From contig NZ_JAKFFT010000006.1 of the NCBI RefSeq assembly GCF_021502655.1, positions 100,430-164,429 of the forward strand: a stretch of DNA of 64,000 bases, written 5' to 3'. How positions within the stretch are numbered: position 1 is the first letter of the stretch; each line of letters starts with the position of its first letter. A program made the translations under genes and the position numbers. This stretch comes from Dyadobacter sp. CY347. Its GTDB lineage: Bacteria > Bacteroidota > Bacteroidia > Cytophagales > Spirosomataceae. Below the pieces are notes generated by a model. It worked only from the letters and a program-made list of their open reading frames with translations, did no database searches and was not told the origin of the DNA. Below, piece by piece: positions 43,479 to 53,366 of this stretch.

Positions 43479-45473
43479 ATGAAAATATCCATATTTCGTC
43501 TGAGCTTGTTTTTTATGGCAGGTCTTGGATTTTTTAACGCCCACGCACAAGAGCAGGAGAAGGTGAAATACGATTCACACGTGCTTTTTCACCCATTATT
43601 TAATTTCCAACCCGGTAACGAATACCGAACAGGCAGCGGTTCTCCCGGTTCGAAATACTGGCAAAACCGCGCCGACTACAAGATCAATGTTACGCTCGAC
43701 GAGGCCAAAGGGATGGTAAGCGGCGATGTGGAGCTGACCTATAAGAACAATAGTCCGGAATCACTTGAATTCATCTGGCTGCAACTGGATCAGAATGCAT
43801 TCAATGATCAATCACGCGGTGGAAAAACGACTCCGGTGACCGGCGGAAGGTTTGGTAACACAGGTTTCAGCGGAGGCGATTCGATCAGAACGGTCACTGT
43901 TCAACAGGGAAAAGGCGGTTTTGTGGAAGCAAACTATAAAATCACGGATACACGCATGCAGGTCAGGCTGGCGACGCCTGTGAAACCGAATGGTGATGTG
44001 ATCAAAATTAAAATTGCTTATTCTTTCAAAATCCCTGAATACGGCTCCGACCGTATGGGAACATTGGAAACGAAAAACGGAATCGTTTACGAAATGGCGC
44101 AATGGTATCCGCGCGTGGCCGTGTTCGACGACATTGAGGGCTGGAATTTGCTTCCCTACCTGGGTGCAGGCGAGTTTTACCTCGAATATGGAGATTTTGA
44201 ATACAATGTTACCGTGCCCTGGGACCACATCGTTGTTGGTTCAGGCGAATTGCTTAACCCAGGCGAAGTGCTTACCGCAGAACAACGGAAAAGATTGGCC
44301 GATGCCGCCAAAAGCGACCAGACAGTCATGATCCGCAGCGCCGAAGAGGTTACCAACCCTTCAACAAGACCGAAACAATCGGGCACGCTTACGTGGCGTT
44401 TCCGTTGCTTGCAGGCACGCGACATTGCATGGGCAACTTCCAAAGCATTTGTTTGGGATGCAGCCAAAATGAACTTGCCGAAAGGAAAAACAGCCTTAGC
44501 GCAATCGGCTTACCCGGCTGAGGATGGCGGATTGGACGGCTGGGGCCGCTCGACGGAATATGTGAAGGGTTGCATTGAATTTTATTCTAATTATGTGCAC
44601 GAATACACTTACCCGGTTGCAACCAATGTTGCGGGGATCGTAGGTGGAATGGAATATCCGGGAATCGTTTTTTGCAGCAGCAAAAGCCGTAAGGATGATC
44701 TTTGGGGCGTTACGGACCACGAATTTGGCCATAACTGGTTCCCGATGATCGTGGGTAACAACGAGCGCAAATATGCGTGGATGGATGAAGGATTTAATAC
44801 ATTTATCAACTTCCTGTCCGCGGATAACTTCAATAATGGTGAGTACAAAAGCTCGCAAATGAATGATTTGCAGCGTCTTGCACCCATTATTTTCCGCCCG
44901 AAAGCCGATCCTATCATGACTATTCCGGATGTGGTGCAGGCCGTGAACCTGGGGTGGGAAGCTTATTACAAGCCAGCGCTCGGTTTGAAAATGCTCCGTG
45001 AGCAGGTTTTGGGCAAAGAGCGTTTTGATTATGCATTCAAAATATACGTGCAGCGCTGGGCATTCAAGCATCCGACTCCTTACGATTTCTTCCGCACGAT
45101 GGAAGATGCGGCTGGTGAAGACCTTGGCTGGTTCTGGAAAGGCTGGTTTTTTGAAAACTATAAGCTGGACCAGGGCGTGAAAGGCGTGACTTATGTTGAG
45201 CAAAACCCGCAAAAAGGTTCTTTCATCACGATTGAAAATCTGGATCAATGGGCTATGCCAGCAAAAATTGACATTGAAGAAGTAAGCGGCAAGAAAACGC
45301 GTGTGGAATTGCCGGTTGAGATCTGGCAGCGCGGCGGAAGCTGGACGTTCAAGGCGGCTACGCAGCAGCCGATCCGGTCAGTGACCATTGACCCTGAACA
45401 TAACCTCCCCGACATTAATCTTGAAAACAATGTCTGGAAGCCAGCCGTGTTTTCGGAACCGGAAGTGAATTAA
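43479..45473 (+). CDS. M1-family (gluzincin) metallopeptidase, exported
   Basis: A 664-residue exported peptidase. The signal peptide (to about residue 23, FNAHAQ) precedes an M1-type beta-domain and a thermolysin-like catalytic domain with HEFGHNW and, 18 residues later, the ligand Glu in WMDEGFNTF. The GAMEN equivalent is replaced by [10 protein letters not shown], which is typical of the Bacteroidota branch. It probably acts as an aminopeptidase in the envelope. A strong terminator follows. Confidence 0.92.
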   Translation: MKISIFRLSLFFMAGLGFFNAHAQEQEKVKYDSHVLFHPLFNFQPGNEYRTGSGSPGSKYWQNRADYKINVTLDEAKGMVSGDVELTYKNNSPESLEFIWLQLDQNAFNDQSRGGKTTPVTGGRFGNTGFSGGDSIRTVTVQQGKGGFVEANYKITDTRMQVRLATPVKPNGDVIKIKIAYSFKIPEYGSDRMGTLETKNGIVYEMAQWYPRVAVFDDIEGWNLLPYLGAGEFYLEYGDFEYNVTVPWDHIVVGSGELLNPGEVLTAEQRKRLADAAKSDQTVMIRSAEEVTNPSTRPKQSGTLTWRFRCLQARDIAWATSKAFVWDAAKMNLPKGKTALAQSAYPAEDGGLDGWGRSTEYVKGCIEFYSNYVHEYTYPVATNVAGIVGGMEYPGIVFCSSKSRKDDLWGVTDHEFGHNWFPMIVGNNERKYAWMDEGFNTFINFLSADNFNNGEYKSSQMNDLQRLAPIIFRPKADPIMTIPDVVQAVNLGWEAYYKPALGLKMLREQVLGKERFDYAFKIYVQRWAFKHPTPYDFFRTMEDAAGEDLGWFWKGWFFENYKLDQGVKGVTYVEQNPQKGSFITIENLDQWAMPAKIDIEEVSGKKTRVELPVEIWQRGGSWTFKAATQQPIRSVTIDPEHNLPDINLENNVWKPAVFSEPEVN

Positions 45474-45484
45474 GCTTTTATAGC

Positions 45485-45527
45485 AGAAAAAAAATGCCCG
45501 CATTGATCAGATGCGGGCATTTTTTGT
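45485..45527. terminator. Bidirectional terminator
   Basis: AAAAATGCCCGCAT (45490-45503) pairs with ATGCGGGCATTTTT (45511-45524), a perfect 14-bp stem around TGATCAG, with A- and T-runs on both sides between convergent genes. Confidence 0.92.
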
Positions 45528-45543
45528 TTTAATCAATTAAATA

Positions 45544-46488
45544 TCAGATCGTGATCAGCATGGCTCCGTAAGAATAGCCTCCGCCGAAAACGGTAATAAC
45601 AATGTTATCGCCTTTTTTGAACTTGTCCTTATTCTCCGACAATGCAATTGCGCAACCCGCGCAGCCTGTATTTCCCAGATATTGAATGTTGGAAATCAGC
45701 TTTTCAACGGGAATGCCTAATGTATTGATAACATTTAGACTAATGCGGTGGTTGGCCTGATGCGGGATCAGATAATCCAGATCGTCGATCGTTAATCCGC
45801 AAGCCTGTAAAACCTGCTGGCTGACCTTTGGCATATATAGGCAGGCATTCTGAAATACGTCCCGACCGTAAGGCATGATCACACCGCGATCATTAGGCCG
45901 CAACACAACTGCTTCAATGGCTTTTCCGCTCGTAGCAGCACCGCCGGTGATCAGTTTTTTGATCTCCATGTCCGAATCCGTCTGGCGTTCTTTTGAGATT
46001 AAAAGAGCCGAAGCGCCGTCTCCCCACAAATGCCCTGAAACCGTGTCCATTTCATTATAATAAGCCGTGTTATGGTCCGAAACCACAACCACCGCTTTGG
46101 AAGCTTTGCCTAGTGCAAAATAGCCTTCTACAATCTCGATCGCATTCAATAAGGAAGAGCAAGCAGAAGAGATGCTGACAACCGGGATGTCGGGAATTTG
46201 GAGCTGGTGCTGAACCGCGTGCGCCAATGTAACGATGGTGTCATATGGCGTATAAGTTGCGCCGATAATGAGGTCAATCTCGTTTTTGCTGTAAGGGATA
46301 TTTTCAAGTAAGGCCTCCACTGCTTTCATCGCCATTGTGGAAGTATTTTCTTCCGGAGAACACTTACGTCTTTCTGAAATTCCTGTGCGTTCTACAATCC
46401 ACTCGTGGGACAGATTGTTAATATTTGTAAAATATTCATTACCAATAACTTCGCTTGGTAAATAATGACTAACTGTATTAATATACAT
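45544..46488 (-). CDS. 3-oxoacyl-ACP synthase III-like enzyme
   Basis: A 314-residue thiolase-fold condensing enzyme of the KAS III type. The catalytic Cys is in SISSACSSLLNAIE, the His in LIPHQANHRI and the Asn in YLGNTGCAGCA. The triad is complete, but the usual FabH sequence around the Asn (GNTSAAS) is changed to GNTGCAGC, so it may be a paralogue starting a special fatty acid, flexirubin-like pigment or polyketide rather than the housekeeping FabH. It is monocistronic. Substrate not determined. Confidence 0.9.
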   Translation of the reverse strand: MYINTVSHYLPSEVIGNEYFTNINNLSHEWIVERTGISERRKCSPEENTSTMAMKAVEALLENIPYSKNEIDLIIGATYTPYDTIVTLAHAVQHQLQIPDIPVVSISSACSSLLNAIEIVEGYFALGKASKAVVVVSDHNTAYYNEMDTVSGHLWGDGASALLISKERQTDSDMEIKKLITGGAATSGKAIEAVVLRPNDRGVIMPYGRDVFQNACLYMPKVSQQVLQACGLTIDDLDYLIPHQANHRISLNVINTLGIPVEKLISNIQYLGNTGCAGCAIALSENKDKFKKGDNIVITVFGGGYSYGAMLITI

Positions 46489-46632
46489 GATTGAGAAGTT
46501 GACTTCGCAAGCTACGATTCTTTTTAATTCCGAAAGTTAAATATTTCGTAGAAATCGTAGTACTTAATATTTGAACAATTCAATAATAAGTTTATAAAAT
46601 TATACTAAATGGTAAACGCGGGCAAACAAATG

Positions 46633-47754
46633 CTAATTTCCGGACAAAGCTCGGTAAAATGCCAGAAGTGTTCTTTCTTCCGAAGCCCAGTTATACATTC
46701 TTTCAACTGATCTACGACCATTAATCCCCATCCGGATGCGTTGCTCCGGATTTTTAATCAGCCATTGCAGCTTGTCGCTCAGCGATTCCGCATGATATGG
46801 AGAAATACAAAAACCACATTCCGATTGTTCAACAACATTCCGGTATAAAGGAAAGTCGGAAGTGATTACCGGCAATTTCAAAGACATATATTCAAATAAT
46901 TTCGTCGTGTACGAATCCGGGTAATCTGCAACAGGCTTTAATAAGGCAATTCCTGCCATTGCTTTACGGGCATATTTGAACATTGTTTTCTGGTCTGCAT
47001 ATCCATAAAAGGACAGATTTTCGGCAACCTCCTGATAACCGGGTAGTTTTTTGATTTCATTTTGGGAAATCCGTACGCTGCCAAACAGATGCATTTTGAA
47101 GTCAGGATAAGCCTGCTTCAATGTTGCCAAAGCTAATACGAGCGTATCAAAAGATCGTTCCAGGGAAATGACGCCCATGTAAATGAACTCCGGAGCTCTG
47201 CTTTCGACCGGTACGCCGGCTGTGTACTGATCTGAAAATGAGAGTAGTGCGTAATTGCGGACTACGGCTGACGGATAAGTCAGTTTGTCATATTCCTTCA
47301 AATATGCGTCTTCGGACAGAATCAGCGCAAAATGCTTTCTAGCATAATGATCGAAAAGTTGAAATAGCTTTTGAAACAGAATGCTGTTGTTAAAGGTTTT
47401 GATGCTGAACTTCTTAAAAAGATTTTCCTGGACCTCGTAAATCACATTTGCCCCCAACCATTTGAATAACAATGCAACCGGAATGAGCTCAGGAACAAAA
47501 ATGTGCACCAGATGCGGCCGGAGGCGCAGGCATTTAAATAAAACTAATGTGTGTGAAAAAAGCAGGCGCATGTAAAGACTCTGAAATGCAGGCAGCCAGA
47601 TCATTGTAATGGTTTCGCTCGAAGCATTGGGCATGGCATGCGGCAGGACGCAGAAAACCTCGTATTCCTTTGCAAGCGAAGGCGCGATTTTGTACAAAAT
47701 CCTTGGATCTGTGGCCGGATGAACGGTGCTTAATAGCAAAACGCGTCTCCTCAT
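46633..47754 (-). CDS. Glycosyltransferase, GT-B fold (GT4-like)
   Basis: A 373-residue glycosyltransferase. The N-terminal VLLLSTVHPATDPRILYK segment and the C-terminal donor-binding part with VEQSECGFCISPYHAESL and EYMSLKLPVITSD are typical of GT4 proteins that use nucleotide sugars. It probably acts in capsule or exopolysaccharide synthesis in the cytoplasm. Its ATG overlaps the deoC stop (ATGA), so it is translationally coupled to deoC, an unexpected partner. Confidence 0.88.
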   Translation of the reverse strand: MRRRVLLLSTVHPATDPRILYKIAPSLAKEYEVFCVLPHAMPNASSETITMIWLPAFQSLYMRLLFSHTLVLFKCLRLRPHLVHIFVPELIPVALLFKWLGANVIYEVQENLFKKFSIKTFNNSILFQKLFQLFDHYARKHFALILSEDAYLKEYDKLTYPSAVVRNYALLSFSDQYTAGVPVESRAPEFIYMGVISLERSFDTLVLALATLKQAYPDFKMHLFGSVRISQNEIKKLPGYQEVAENLSFYGYADQKTMFKYARKAMAGIALLKPVADYPDSYTTKLFEYMSLKLPVITSDFPLYRNVVEQSECGFCISPYHAESLSDKLQWLIKNPEQRIRMGINGRRSVERMYNWASEERTLLAFYRALSGN

Positions 47755-48410
47755 GATGCGCTTACAATGGCAACGCCCGATGAAGTTCCTATGCGCTCCG
47801 CCCCGGCCTCGATCATGGTAATGGCCTGCTCTTTCGTCTTAATCCCTCCGGAAGCTTTGATCCTGACATGCGGCGGAAGGATTGAGCGCATTTTATGAAC
47901 GATTTCAACGTCAGCGCCTTGTGGGGCGAAACCAGTTGAAGTTTTTACAAAATCCGCATTGGACTCTGCGCAAATTTCACACGCCGTATAAAGGTCAAAA
48001 GAATCCAGATAAGCGGTTTCAATGATCACTTTAATGATGGCATGATGTGCATGTGCCAGTTCCGCAATCTGGGTCAGTTCCTCGCGGACGCTGAGATAGG
48101 CCATCGATTTAAATTGCGAAATGTTCATCACTACATCCAGCTCCGTCGCGCCATTTTGCAGGGCGTTATTCGCTTCAAAAACCTTTGTCGCCGTTGTTGA
48201 ATAACCAAAAGGAAACCCGATCACCGTGGCTATTTCAATCTTAATCGGGCAAAATTCAAGCATTTCCCTGGTGTAGGCCACATAAGCAGGCGCCACGCAA
48301 ACCGCCTTGAACTGATGGATCCATGCCTCCTCACACAATTTCCGAATGTCTGTTTCACTTGCATTGGCAGTGAGCAAAGTATGGTCAATGTAAGCGGAAA
48401 GCGATGTCAT
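47751..48410 (-). CDS. deoC: Deoxyribose-phosphate aldolase
   Basis: A 219-residue class I aldolase (ATG at 48410, starting MTSLSAYIDHTLL) that splits 2-deoxyribose 5-phosphate to glyceraldehyde 3-phosphate and acetaldehyde. The Schiff-base Lys is in DFVKTSTGF and the second Lys in RIKASGGIKT; both are in family positions. A TTG-initiated frame six codons longer (48428) is less likely. The next gene overlaps its stop by four bases. Confidence 0.95.
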   Translation of the reverse strand: MTSLSAYIDHTLLTANASETDIRKLCEEAWIHQFKAVCVAPAYVAYTREMLEFCPIKIEIATVIGFPFGYSTTATKVFEANNALQNGATELDVVMNISQFKSMAYLSVREELTQIAELAHAHHAIIKVIIETAYLDSFDLYTACEICAESNADFVKTSTGFAPQGADVEIVHKMRSILPPHVRIKASGGIKTKEQAITMIEAGAERIGTSSGVAIVSAS

Positions 48411-48434
48411 AGGATCTGGCAGCAGCAATGTTAA

Positions 48435-48466
48435 AAAGTAAAAACCCCGTCGGGTCGACAGGGTTT
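48435..48466 (-). terminator. Terminator of the DUF5606 gene
   Basis: On the minus strand AAACCCTGTCG pairs with CGACGGGGTTT, 11 pairs including one G-T, around a 3-base loop, followed by TTTT. It sits just upstream of deoC. Confidence 0.85.
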
Positions 48467-48489
48467 AAGCAATCATTTATCCAACAAAA

Positions 48490-49023
48490 TTATTTTTTGC
48501 TTTTCTTTTCCTGCTCAGGGGCTTCGGCAACTTCTTCTGCCACAACTTCCGGAGCTTCTTCTGCTGCCGCTTCTTCGCCGGATTCCTCAGCCGAAGCAAC
48601 AAACAGTTCAGGCGTATATTTTGACAATAAATTATACCAGGAAATGATCTTCTTAATGTCGGAAACGTAAACTTTTGACCTGTCGAAGTCAGGAAGGATT
48701 TTGTTCAAAAACTCGATCAGCTCTTTGTCTGACGCAGTTTTAGGCTGCAAAGTAACTTCTTCGCCATGCTCTTCACGGATCTTCAAAAAAACGTCTGCCA
48801 ATGGAGCTGATTCTTCTTCCCCGTCCGTAAAAATTGAAACGTCTTTCAAAACAGAAACACGTGCAGTTGGCCCGATCAACGTTTTTTCGCGCTTTTCATC
48901 CAGACTTTCTACGATGACACCCGCACGGCTAGGTTTAAGAATGCGGAACAATCCGCCTTTTCCTGAAACATTTGCTATTTCTTTCAACAAATCCATTCCT
49001 GTTGACTCTACTTTTTCACTCAT
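48490..49023 (-). CDS. DUF5606 family protein
   Basis: A 177-residue protein. The N-terminal half (DLLKEIANVSGKGGLFRILKPS and GVIVESLD) matches DUF5606 of Bacteroidota. The middle segment contains an IIYNLLSKYTPELF-like turn, and the last 35 residues are a Glu/Ala-rich acidic tail ending KKSKK. No signal, membrane or catalytic motif. Function unknown. A promoter with TTG-N20-TTATTTTG lies upstream, and its own terminator follows, so it is monocistronic. A second ATG at codon 10 is possible. Confidence 0.85.
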   Translation of the reverse strand: MSEKVESTGMDLLKEIANVSGKGGLFRILKPSRAGVIVESLDEKREKTLIGPTARVSVLKDVSIFTDGEEESAPLADVFLKIREEHGEEVTLQPKTASDKELIEFLNKILPDFDRSKVYVSDIKKIISWYNLLSKYTPELFVASAEESGEEAAAEEAPEVVAEEVAEAPEQEKKSKK

Positions 49024-49091
49024 CCTTTCTTACTAATTAGTTATATCTTAATAATGATTATGTTGAATGCGATGACCACCTCAATTTTGCG

Positions 49092-49122
49092 CAAAATAAC
49101 GGAAAGATTGAGCGTGAAACAA
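49092..49122 (-). promoter_or_regulatory. Promoter of the DUF5606 gene
   Basis: On the minus strand TTG (49122-49120) and TTATTTTG (49099-49092) are 20 bases apart. The start would be near 49085, giving a leader of about 60 bases. Confidence 0.5.
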
Positions 49123-49130
49123 CCTCTGGT

Positions 49131-49739
49131 TTACTTTGTCCTTTCAAACGACTGATTATAAGTTTCTATTGCCTCCAGAATCGGATCGCGGCCTTCGTTT
49201 TTTTCTGCCGATGTAATGAACATTGGCGGCACTTCCTCCCACACTTCGGCCAGTTTTTGCCTGTAAGCTTCCATCATGTTTAGCGCCTGGTTGGGTTTGA
49301 GCTTGTCGGCTTTTGTAAAAATAATATGGAAAGGGATTCCGGCCTCGCCTAGCCCGGCCATAAATTCAAGGTCCACAGCCAGCGCACTATGCCGGATATC
49401 GATCAGTACAAACGTGCAGACGAGGTTTTCGCGGTTATGCAGGTAATCGCCGATCATTTTTTCCCATTTCTCACGCTCAACTTTGCTCACCTTGGCATAA
49501 CCATAACCCGGCAAATCGACCAGATACCAGGATTCGTTGATAAAATAATGGTTAATAAGCTGTGTTTTACCTGGTTGCTGGGAAGTTTTCGCGAGCGATT
49601 TCTTCCCAGTCAGCATGTTAATGAGTGACGATTTCCCGACATTGGAGCGCCCTATGAAAGCATATTCGGGCAAAACGGGATCAGGACATTTCTCATAATC
49701 CGAATTGCTCATTACGTATCTTGCTTCCTGAACTTTCAT
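49131..49739 (-). CDS. engB: Ribosome biogenesis GTPase EngB (YihA/YsxC)
   Basis: A 202-residue small GTPase required for assembly of the large ribosomal subunit. The G1 motif is GRSNVGKSSLINML, G3 is DLPGYGYA, G4 is TKADK and G5 is TSAEKNEG. The TSQQPGKTQLIN segment between G1 and G3 is the family's switch I. Full length. It is convergent with nothing and is separated from the thioredoxin gene by a shared upstream region. Confidence 0.96.
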   Translation of the reverse strand: MKVQEARYVMSNSDYEKCPDPVLPEYAFIGRSNVGKSSLINMLTGKKSLAKTSQQPGKTQLINHYFINESWYLVDLPGYGYAKVSKVEREKWEKMIGDYLHNRENLVCTFVLIDIRHSALAVDLEFMAGLGEAGIPFHIIFTKADKLKPNQALNMMEAYRQKLAEVWEEVPPMFITSAEKNEGRDPILEAIETYNQSFERTK

Positions 49740-49830
49740 GCTTTTTTGACGTTAATATTAATGCGAAGTTACTTTATCTTTTTTTACTAACCTCAAATGC
49801 CAACCTCTGGCGTTCAAATGGTGGTAAGGA

Positions 49831-49861
49831 TTGGATAAAATAAAACAATAGGGTATTTTCG
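49831..49861 (+). promoter_or_regulatory. Promoter of the thioredoxin-like gene
   Basis: TTG at 49831-49833 and TATTTTCG at 49854-49861 are 20 bases apart. One mismatch to the -7 consensus. The start would be near 49868, about 30 bases before the ATG. Confidence 0.45.
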
Positions 49862-49897
49862 TTTAAGAACAATTGAAACCATAACTAAATCAGAAAG

Positions 49898-50383
49898 ATG
49901 AAAGGTCTTAGAAAACTGTCTCTTCTCGTTGCCATCGTGACCATGACATTTGCAGTTACCATTGCGGCAGAGGGAAATAAAGCTGACGGAAATAAAAAAG
50001 AAGAAAAAGCGCCGGAAAAAGGCATCCAGTTTACCGAAGCAAAATGGGCTGAAATCCTGAAAAAAGCCAAAGCTGAAAACAAAATCATATTTTTTGATGC
50101 TTACACCACCTGGTGCGGGCCTTGCAAAATGATGCAAAAGAATGTTTTCACACGTGAGGACGTAGCAGCTGTTTACAATAAGAATTTTATCAATGTAAAA
50201 TTTGATATGGAAAGTGGCGAAGGCTTGAAGCTTGCCAGCAAATATCCATTGGAGGCATATCCAACATTGTTTTTCATTAATGCAAAAGGTAAAGTGGTTA
50301 AGCAGGTGATCGGCTATCAGACGCCTGAAAAAATGCTTGATCTTGCCAAATCACTTCAAAAGAAAGCACCCAGCGCAATCTAA
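49898..50383 (+). CDS. Exported thioredoxin-family protein
   Basis: A 161-residue periplasmic thioredoxin-fold protein. The signal peptide is about residues 1-25 (MKGLRKLSLLVAIVTMTFAV). After a charged linker comes the active site YTTWCGPCKMMQKNVF, a CxxC redox pair, and the cis-Pro loop EAYPTLFFI. It probably reduces or rearranges disulfides of exported proteins. A terminator follows immediately. Confidence 0.93.
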   Translation: MKGLRKLSLLVAIVTMTFAVTIAAEGNKADGNKKEEKAPEKGIQFTEAKWAEILKKAKAENKIIFFDAYTTWCGPCKMMQKNVFTREDVAAVYNKNFINVKFDMESGEGLKLASKYPLEAYPTLFFINAKGKVVKQVIGYQTPEKMLDLAKSLQKKAPSAI

Positions 50384-50405
50384 GCTGAGTAAAACGATAT
50401 AAACA

Positions 50406-50444
50406 AAAGACCCCGGAGGATTTCCTTCGGGGTCTTTCGTTTTT
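50406..50444. terminator. Terminator after thioredoxin gene
   Basis: AAAGACCCCGGAGG pairs with CCTTCGGGGTCTTT around ATTT, 14 pairs with one G-T, then T-rich DNA. It lies between convergent genes. Confidence 0.9.
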
Positions 50445-50460
50445 ATGCGGACAGTCAATG

Positions 50461-51573
50461 TTATTCGTAATAATTTGGAACGCGGTGTCCGCTGCTTTCC
50501 AGAAGCCTGTCTTTCTTGAAGAGCAGGACGTCGGCTGTTACCATATCATTGACCAATGCTTTCAGGTCATATTTCGGTTTCCAACCTAATTTCGTCATCG
50601 ATTTCGTAGGGTCACCGATCAAAAGTTCAACTTCCGTAGGGCGGAAATATCTTGGATCAACGGCTACAACTTCTTTGCCTGTTTCTACCTGGAAGTCAGG
50701 ATTGTTACATTTAGTCACCTTCGCGATCTCGTCAGCGCCTTCGCCAGTGAATTCAAGCTCGATGCCTACTTCTGCAAAAGCCATTCTTACGAAATCACGG
50801 ATGCGCGTTGTAATTCCGGTTGCAATTACAAAATCTTCCGCCACTTCCTGCTGAAGGATAAGCCACATGGCTTCCACGAAGTCTTTCGCATGGCCCCAGT
50901 CGCGTTGCGCGTCCAGGTTACCCAGGTAAACTTTATCCTGCAATCCCAAAGCGATCCGTGCCACTGCGCGGGTAATTTTGCGGGTTACGAAAGTTTCGCC
51001 CCTTAATGGTGATTCGTGGTTGAACAGAATGCCATTTACAGCAAACATGTCGTACGCTTCGCGGTAATTCACCGTGATCCAGTAACCATACAGCTTGGCA
51101 ACTGCATAAGGCGAGCGCGGGTAGAATGGTGTCGTTTCAGACTGAGGAACCTGCTGCACCAGGCCGTAAAGCTCTGATGTAGAAGCCTGATAAATCTTTG
51201 TTTTTTTGGTCAAACCCAAAAGACGCACTGCTTCCAGGATACGCAATGTTCCAATTCCGTCTACATTGGCTGTATACTCAGGCTCTTCAAAGCTCACCTG
51301 CACGTGGGACATGGCCCCAAGGTTGTATATTTCGTCAGGCTGTACTTCCTGAATGATGCGGATAATGTTGGTAGAATCGCTCAGATCGCCATAATGCAGC
51401 TTAAATCTGATGTTTTTTTCGTGCGGATCCTCGTAAATATGGTCAATCCGCTGCGTGTTAAATAATGAACTGCGACGCTTGATCCCGTGCACTTCATATC
51501 CTTTGCTCAAAAGAAGCTCAGCCAGATAAGCACCATCCTGTCCGGTAATCCCGGTAATTAAGGCTATTTTCAT
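50461..51573 (-). CDS. gmd: GDP-mannose 4,6-dehydratase
   Basis: A 370-residue extended SDR enzyme that converts GDP-mannose to GDP-4-keto-6-deoxymannose, the entry to GDP-fucose and GDP-rhamnose for surface glycans. The NADP-binding motif is [14 protein letters not shown], and the [15 protein letters not shown] and [14 protein letters not shown] segments are typical. The catalytic Tyr-Lys pair is in [12 protein letters not shown]. The ATG at 51573 is chosen over a TTG two codons before. It may act with the flippase and glycosyltransferases in the window; no fcl (GDP-fucose synthase) gene is seen here. Confidence 0.96.
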   Translation of the reverse strand: MKIALITGITGQDGAYLAELLLSKGYEVHGIKRRSSLFNTQRIDHIYEDPHEKNIRFKLHYGDLSDSTNIIRIIQEVQPDEIYNLGAMSHVQVSFEEPEYTANVDGIGTLRILEAVRLLGLTKKTKIYQASTSELYGLVQQVPQSETTPFYPRSPYAVAKLYGYWITVNYREAYDMFAVNGILFNHESPLRGETFVTRKITRAVARIALGLQDKVYLGNLDAQRDWGHAKDFVEAMWLILQQEVAEDFVIATGITTRIRDFVRMAFAEVGIELEFTGEGADEIAKVTKCNNPDFQVETGKEVVAVDPRYFRPTEVELLIGDPTKSMTKLGWKPKYDLKALVNDMVTADVLLFKKDRLLESSGHRVPNYYE

Positions 51574-51637
51574 TATCAATTAGTATGTATATGTGGATAA
51601 AATAATATCCGGTTTAAAAAGTGAAAACATTAAAATC

Positions 51638-52204
51638 CTAGTTGCTTTCGGCAGTAGGGTTGATCATCAGGCTTCGTTTGATATCCACGCGGTCAGACAA
51701 GATCACTGCGGAAGAATAGCGTTCCCTGATCAGTTCCAGATATTGCTCCGCGTCTGCCCGATACATGAAGTCGCCGACTTTCACACGATAAGTTGGCTGT
51801 GTGTAGGAAACATAGGGAATAAGGTCTGGAAAAGCCTGATACACATAACTTTTAGCGTCATCCGCTTCCTGCCTTACATTACCCACATACATCTGAATCC
51901 GAAAGCCGTTCACGTAACGAATGGCCTTATTATGCTTGGCAAGCGTGTCCAGGACTGTTTCCAGGCGTTTATTGACATACAAAGGTTTGTCCACATCCGG
52001 CTTTGGAGCTGTACTGGCTTTTGGTGTGCTTACCGGTGCTGCTTTTGGCGTAACCGACGGTTCAACATACTCGAAACGAGGCCTGACCGCTGACAAATCT
52101 TCCCTGTATTCCGAGCTGGAAGAGCTGACAACACTCTTTTTACTGCAACCTGAAAGGATGATAATGAAGAGCTGAAGCGCCCATAAAAAATTCTTTTTCA
52201 GCAT
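51638..52204 (-). CDS. SPOR-domain lipoprotein
   Basis: A 188-residue lipoprotein (start MLKKNFLWALQLFIIILSGC, lipobox LSGC). A Ser/Pro/Thr-rich linker (TPKAAPVSTPKASTAPKP) is followed by a C-terminal SPOR domain (RFRIQMYVGNVRQEAD-like pattern, YRVKVGDFMYRADAEQYLELI), which binds denuded peptidoglycan. It probably marks septal or dividing cell wall. An ATG one codon earlier (52207) is equally possible, and a longer frame from 52264 would include the exact -7 box TAAGTTTG (minus strand, 52241-52234). Confidence 0.88.
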   Translation of the reverse strand: MLKKNFLWALQLFIIILSGCSKKSVVSSSSSEYREDLSAVRPRFEYVEPSVTPKAAPVSTPKASTAPKPDVDKPLYVNKRLETVLDTLAKHNKAIRYVNGFRIQMYVGNVRQEADDAKSYVYQAFPDLIPYVSYTQPTYRVKVGDFMYRADAEQYLELIRERYSSAVILSDRVDIKRSLMINPTAESN

Positions 52205-52319
52205 CATATCCTTAGCCTTTATCACTGAGCCTGCAAACTTAATCAAAAATGGATGAATCACCATAACATGCTATTTTGAATGTAATAGCTAACTTTACCC
52301 GGGATTATTTATTAGTTCA

Positions 52320-53336
52320 ATGCAAATTCAATCAAACTTTTCGCTTCGAAATTTCAATACTTTCGGTCTGGAATCAACGGCTTCCTACTTTGCCGAAGTC
52401 AGTTCTGTTGAAGAATTAACTGAAATTTTGCTCGATCCCGTATGGAAGCCAATGCCTAAATTTATTCTTGGCGGAGGAAGCAATGTGCTTTTCACGCAGA
52501 ATGTCAATGCATTGGTGATCCATCCGGCGATTAAGGGAATGGATAAAATAAAAGAAGATCAGGACCATATCTGGCTGAAAGCCGGCGCCGGGGAAGGCTG
52601 GCATGACTTCGTGATGCATTGTGTCACCCACAATTTGGGTGGGGTGGAAAATCTGTCGCTTATCCCAGGCACAGTAGGAGCGGCGCCTATGCAAAATATT
52701 GGTGCATATGGTGTGGAAATTAAGGATGTGGTTGAATCGGTTGAAGCAGTTTCGGTGGAAACCGGTCTTAAAAGGGTTTTTTCAAAGGACGAATGCGCGT
52801 TTGGTTACCGCGAAAGTGTTTTCAAAAAGGCACTGAAAAATCAGTATGTGGTGACAGGGGTAACTTTTGTTTTGAACAAAAAGCCCGTGCTCAACATTGG
52901 ATATGGTGATGTGCAGAAAACATTGCTGGAAATGAATGTATCAAATCCCACGATTCAGGATGTGAGCCAGGCAGTGATCGCCATTCGCCGCAGCAAACTC
53001 CCTGACCCCGCGAAGATCGGGAACGCAGGAAGCTTCTTTAAAAATCCTGAAATCCCTTCGGAACAATATCATGCGCTTAAAAATAACTTTCCTGAAATGC
53101 CGGGTTATCCGGTCGGCGAAACAATGGTAAAAGTGCCCGCTGGCTGGCTTATTGAACAGGCTGGCTGGAAAGGTTACCGCCAGGGAGACATAGGTGTGCA
53201 CCAGAAACAAGCTTTGGTGCTGGTCAATTACGGGGGCGGAAATGGTAACGAAATCCGTGCGCTGGCCGGGACTATTCAGGATTCGGTTGAAGCGAAATAC
53301 GGCATTCGCTTAACGCCGGAAGTTAACTTCGTTTAG
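52320..53336 (+). CDS. murB: UDP-N-acetylenolpyruvoylglucosamine reductase
   Basis: A 338-residue FAD-dependent enzyme that reduces UDP-GlcNAc-enolpyruvate to UDP-MurNAc for peptidoglycan. FAD-binding motifs are ILGGGSNVLF and the GTVGAAPMQNIGAYGVEI segment. The catalytic Ser is in GNAGSFFKNP, and the C-terminal RLTPEVNFV carries the last catalytic Glu. The tyrosine loop near the middle (GYRESVF) marks the type I form. It is divergent from the SPOR lipoprotein gene, whose product also acts on the cell wall. Confidence 0.96.
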   Translation: MQIQSNFSLRNFNTFGLESTASYFAEVSSVEELTEILLDPVWKPMPKFILGGGSNVLFTQNVNALVIHPAIKGMDKIKEDQDHIWLKAGAGEGWHDFVMHCVTHNLGGVENLSLIPGTVGAAPMQNIGAYGVEIKDVVESVEAVSVETGLKRVFSKDECAFGYRESVFKKALKNQYVVTGVTFVLNKKPVLNIGYGDVQKTLLEMNVSNPTIQDVSQAVIAIRRSKLPDPAKIGNAGSFFKNPEIPSEQYHALKNNFPEMPGYPVGETMVKVPAGWLIEQAGWKGYRQGDIGVHQKQALVLVNYGGGNGNEIRALAGTIQDSVEAKYGIRLTPEVNFV

Positions 53337-53366
53337 GACAGGGAATTATCTTAAAATTGCTGATTC

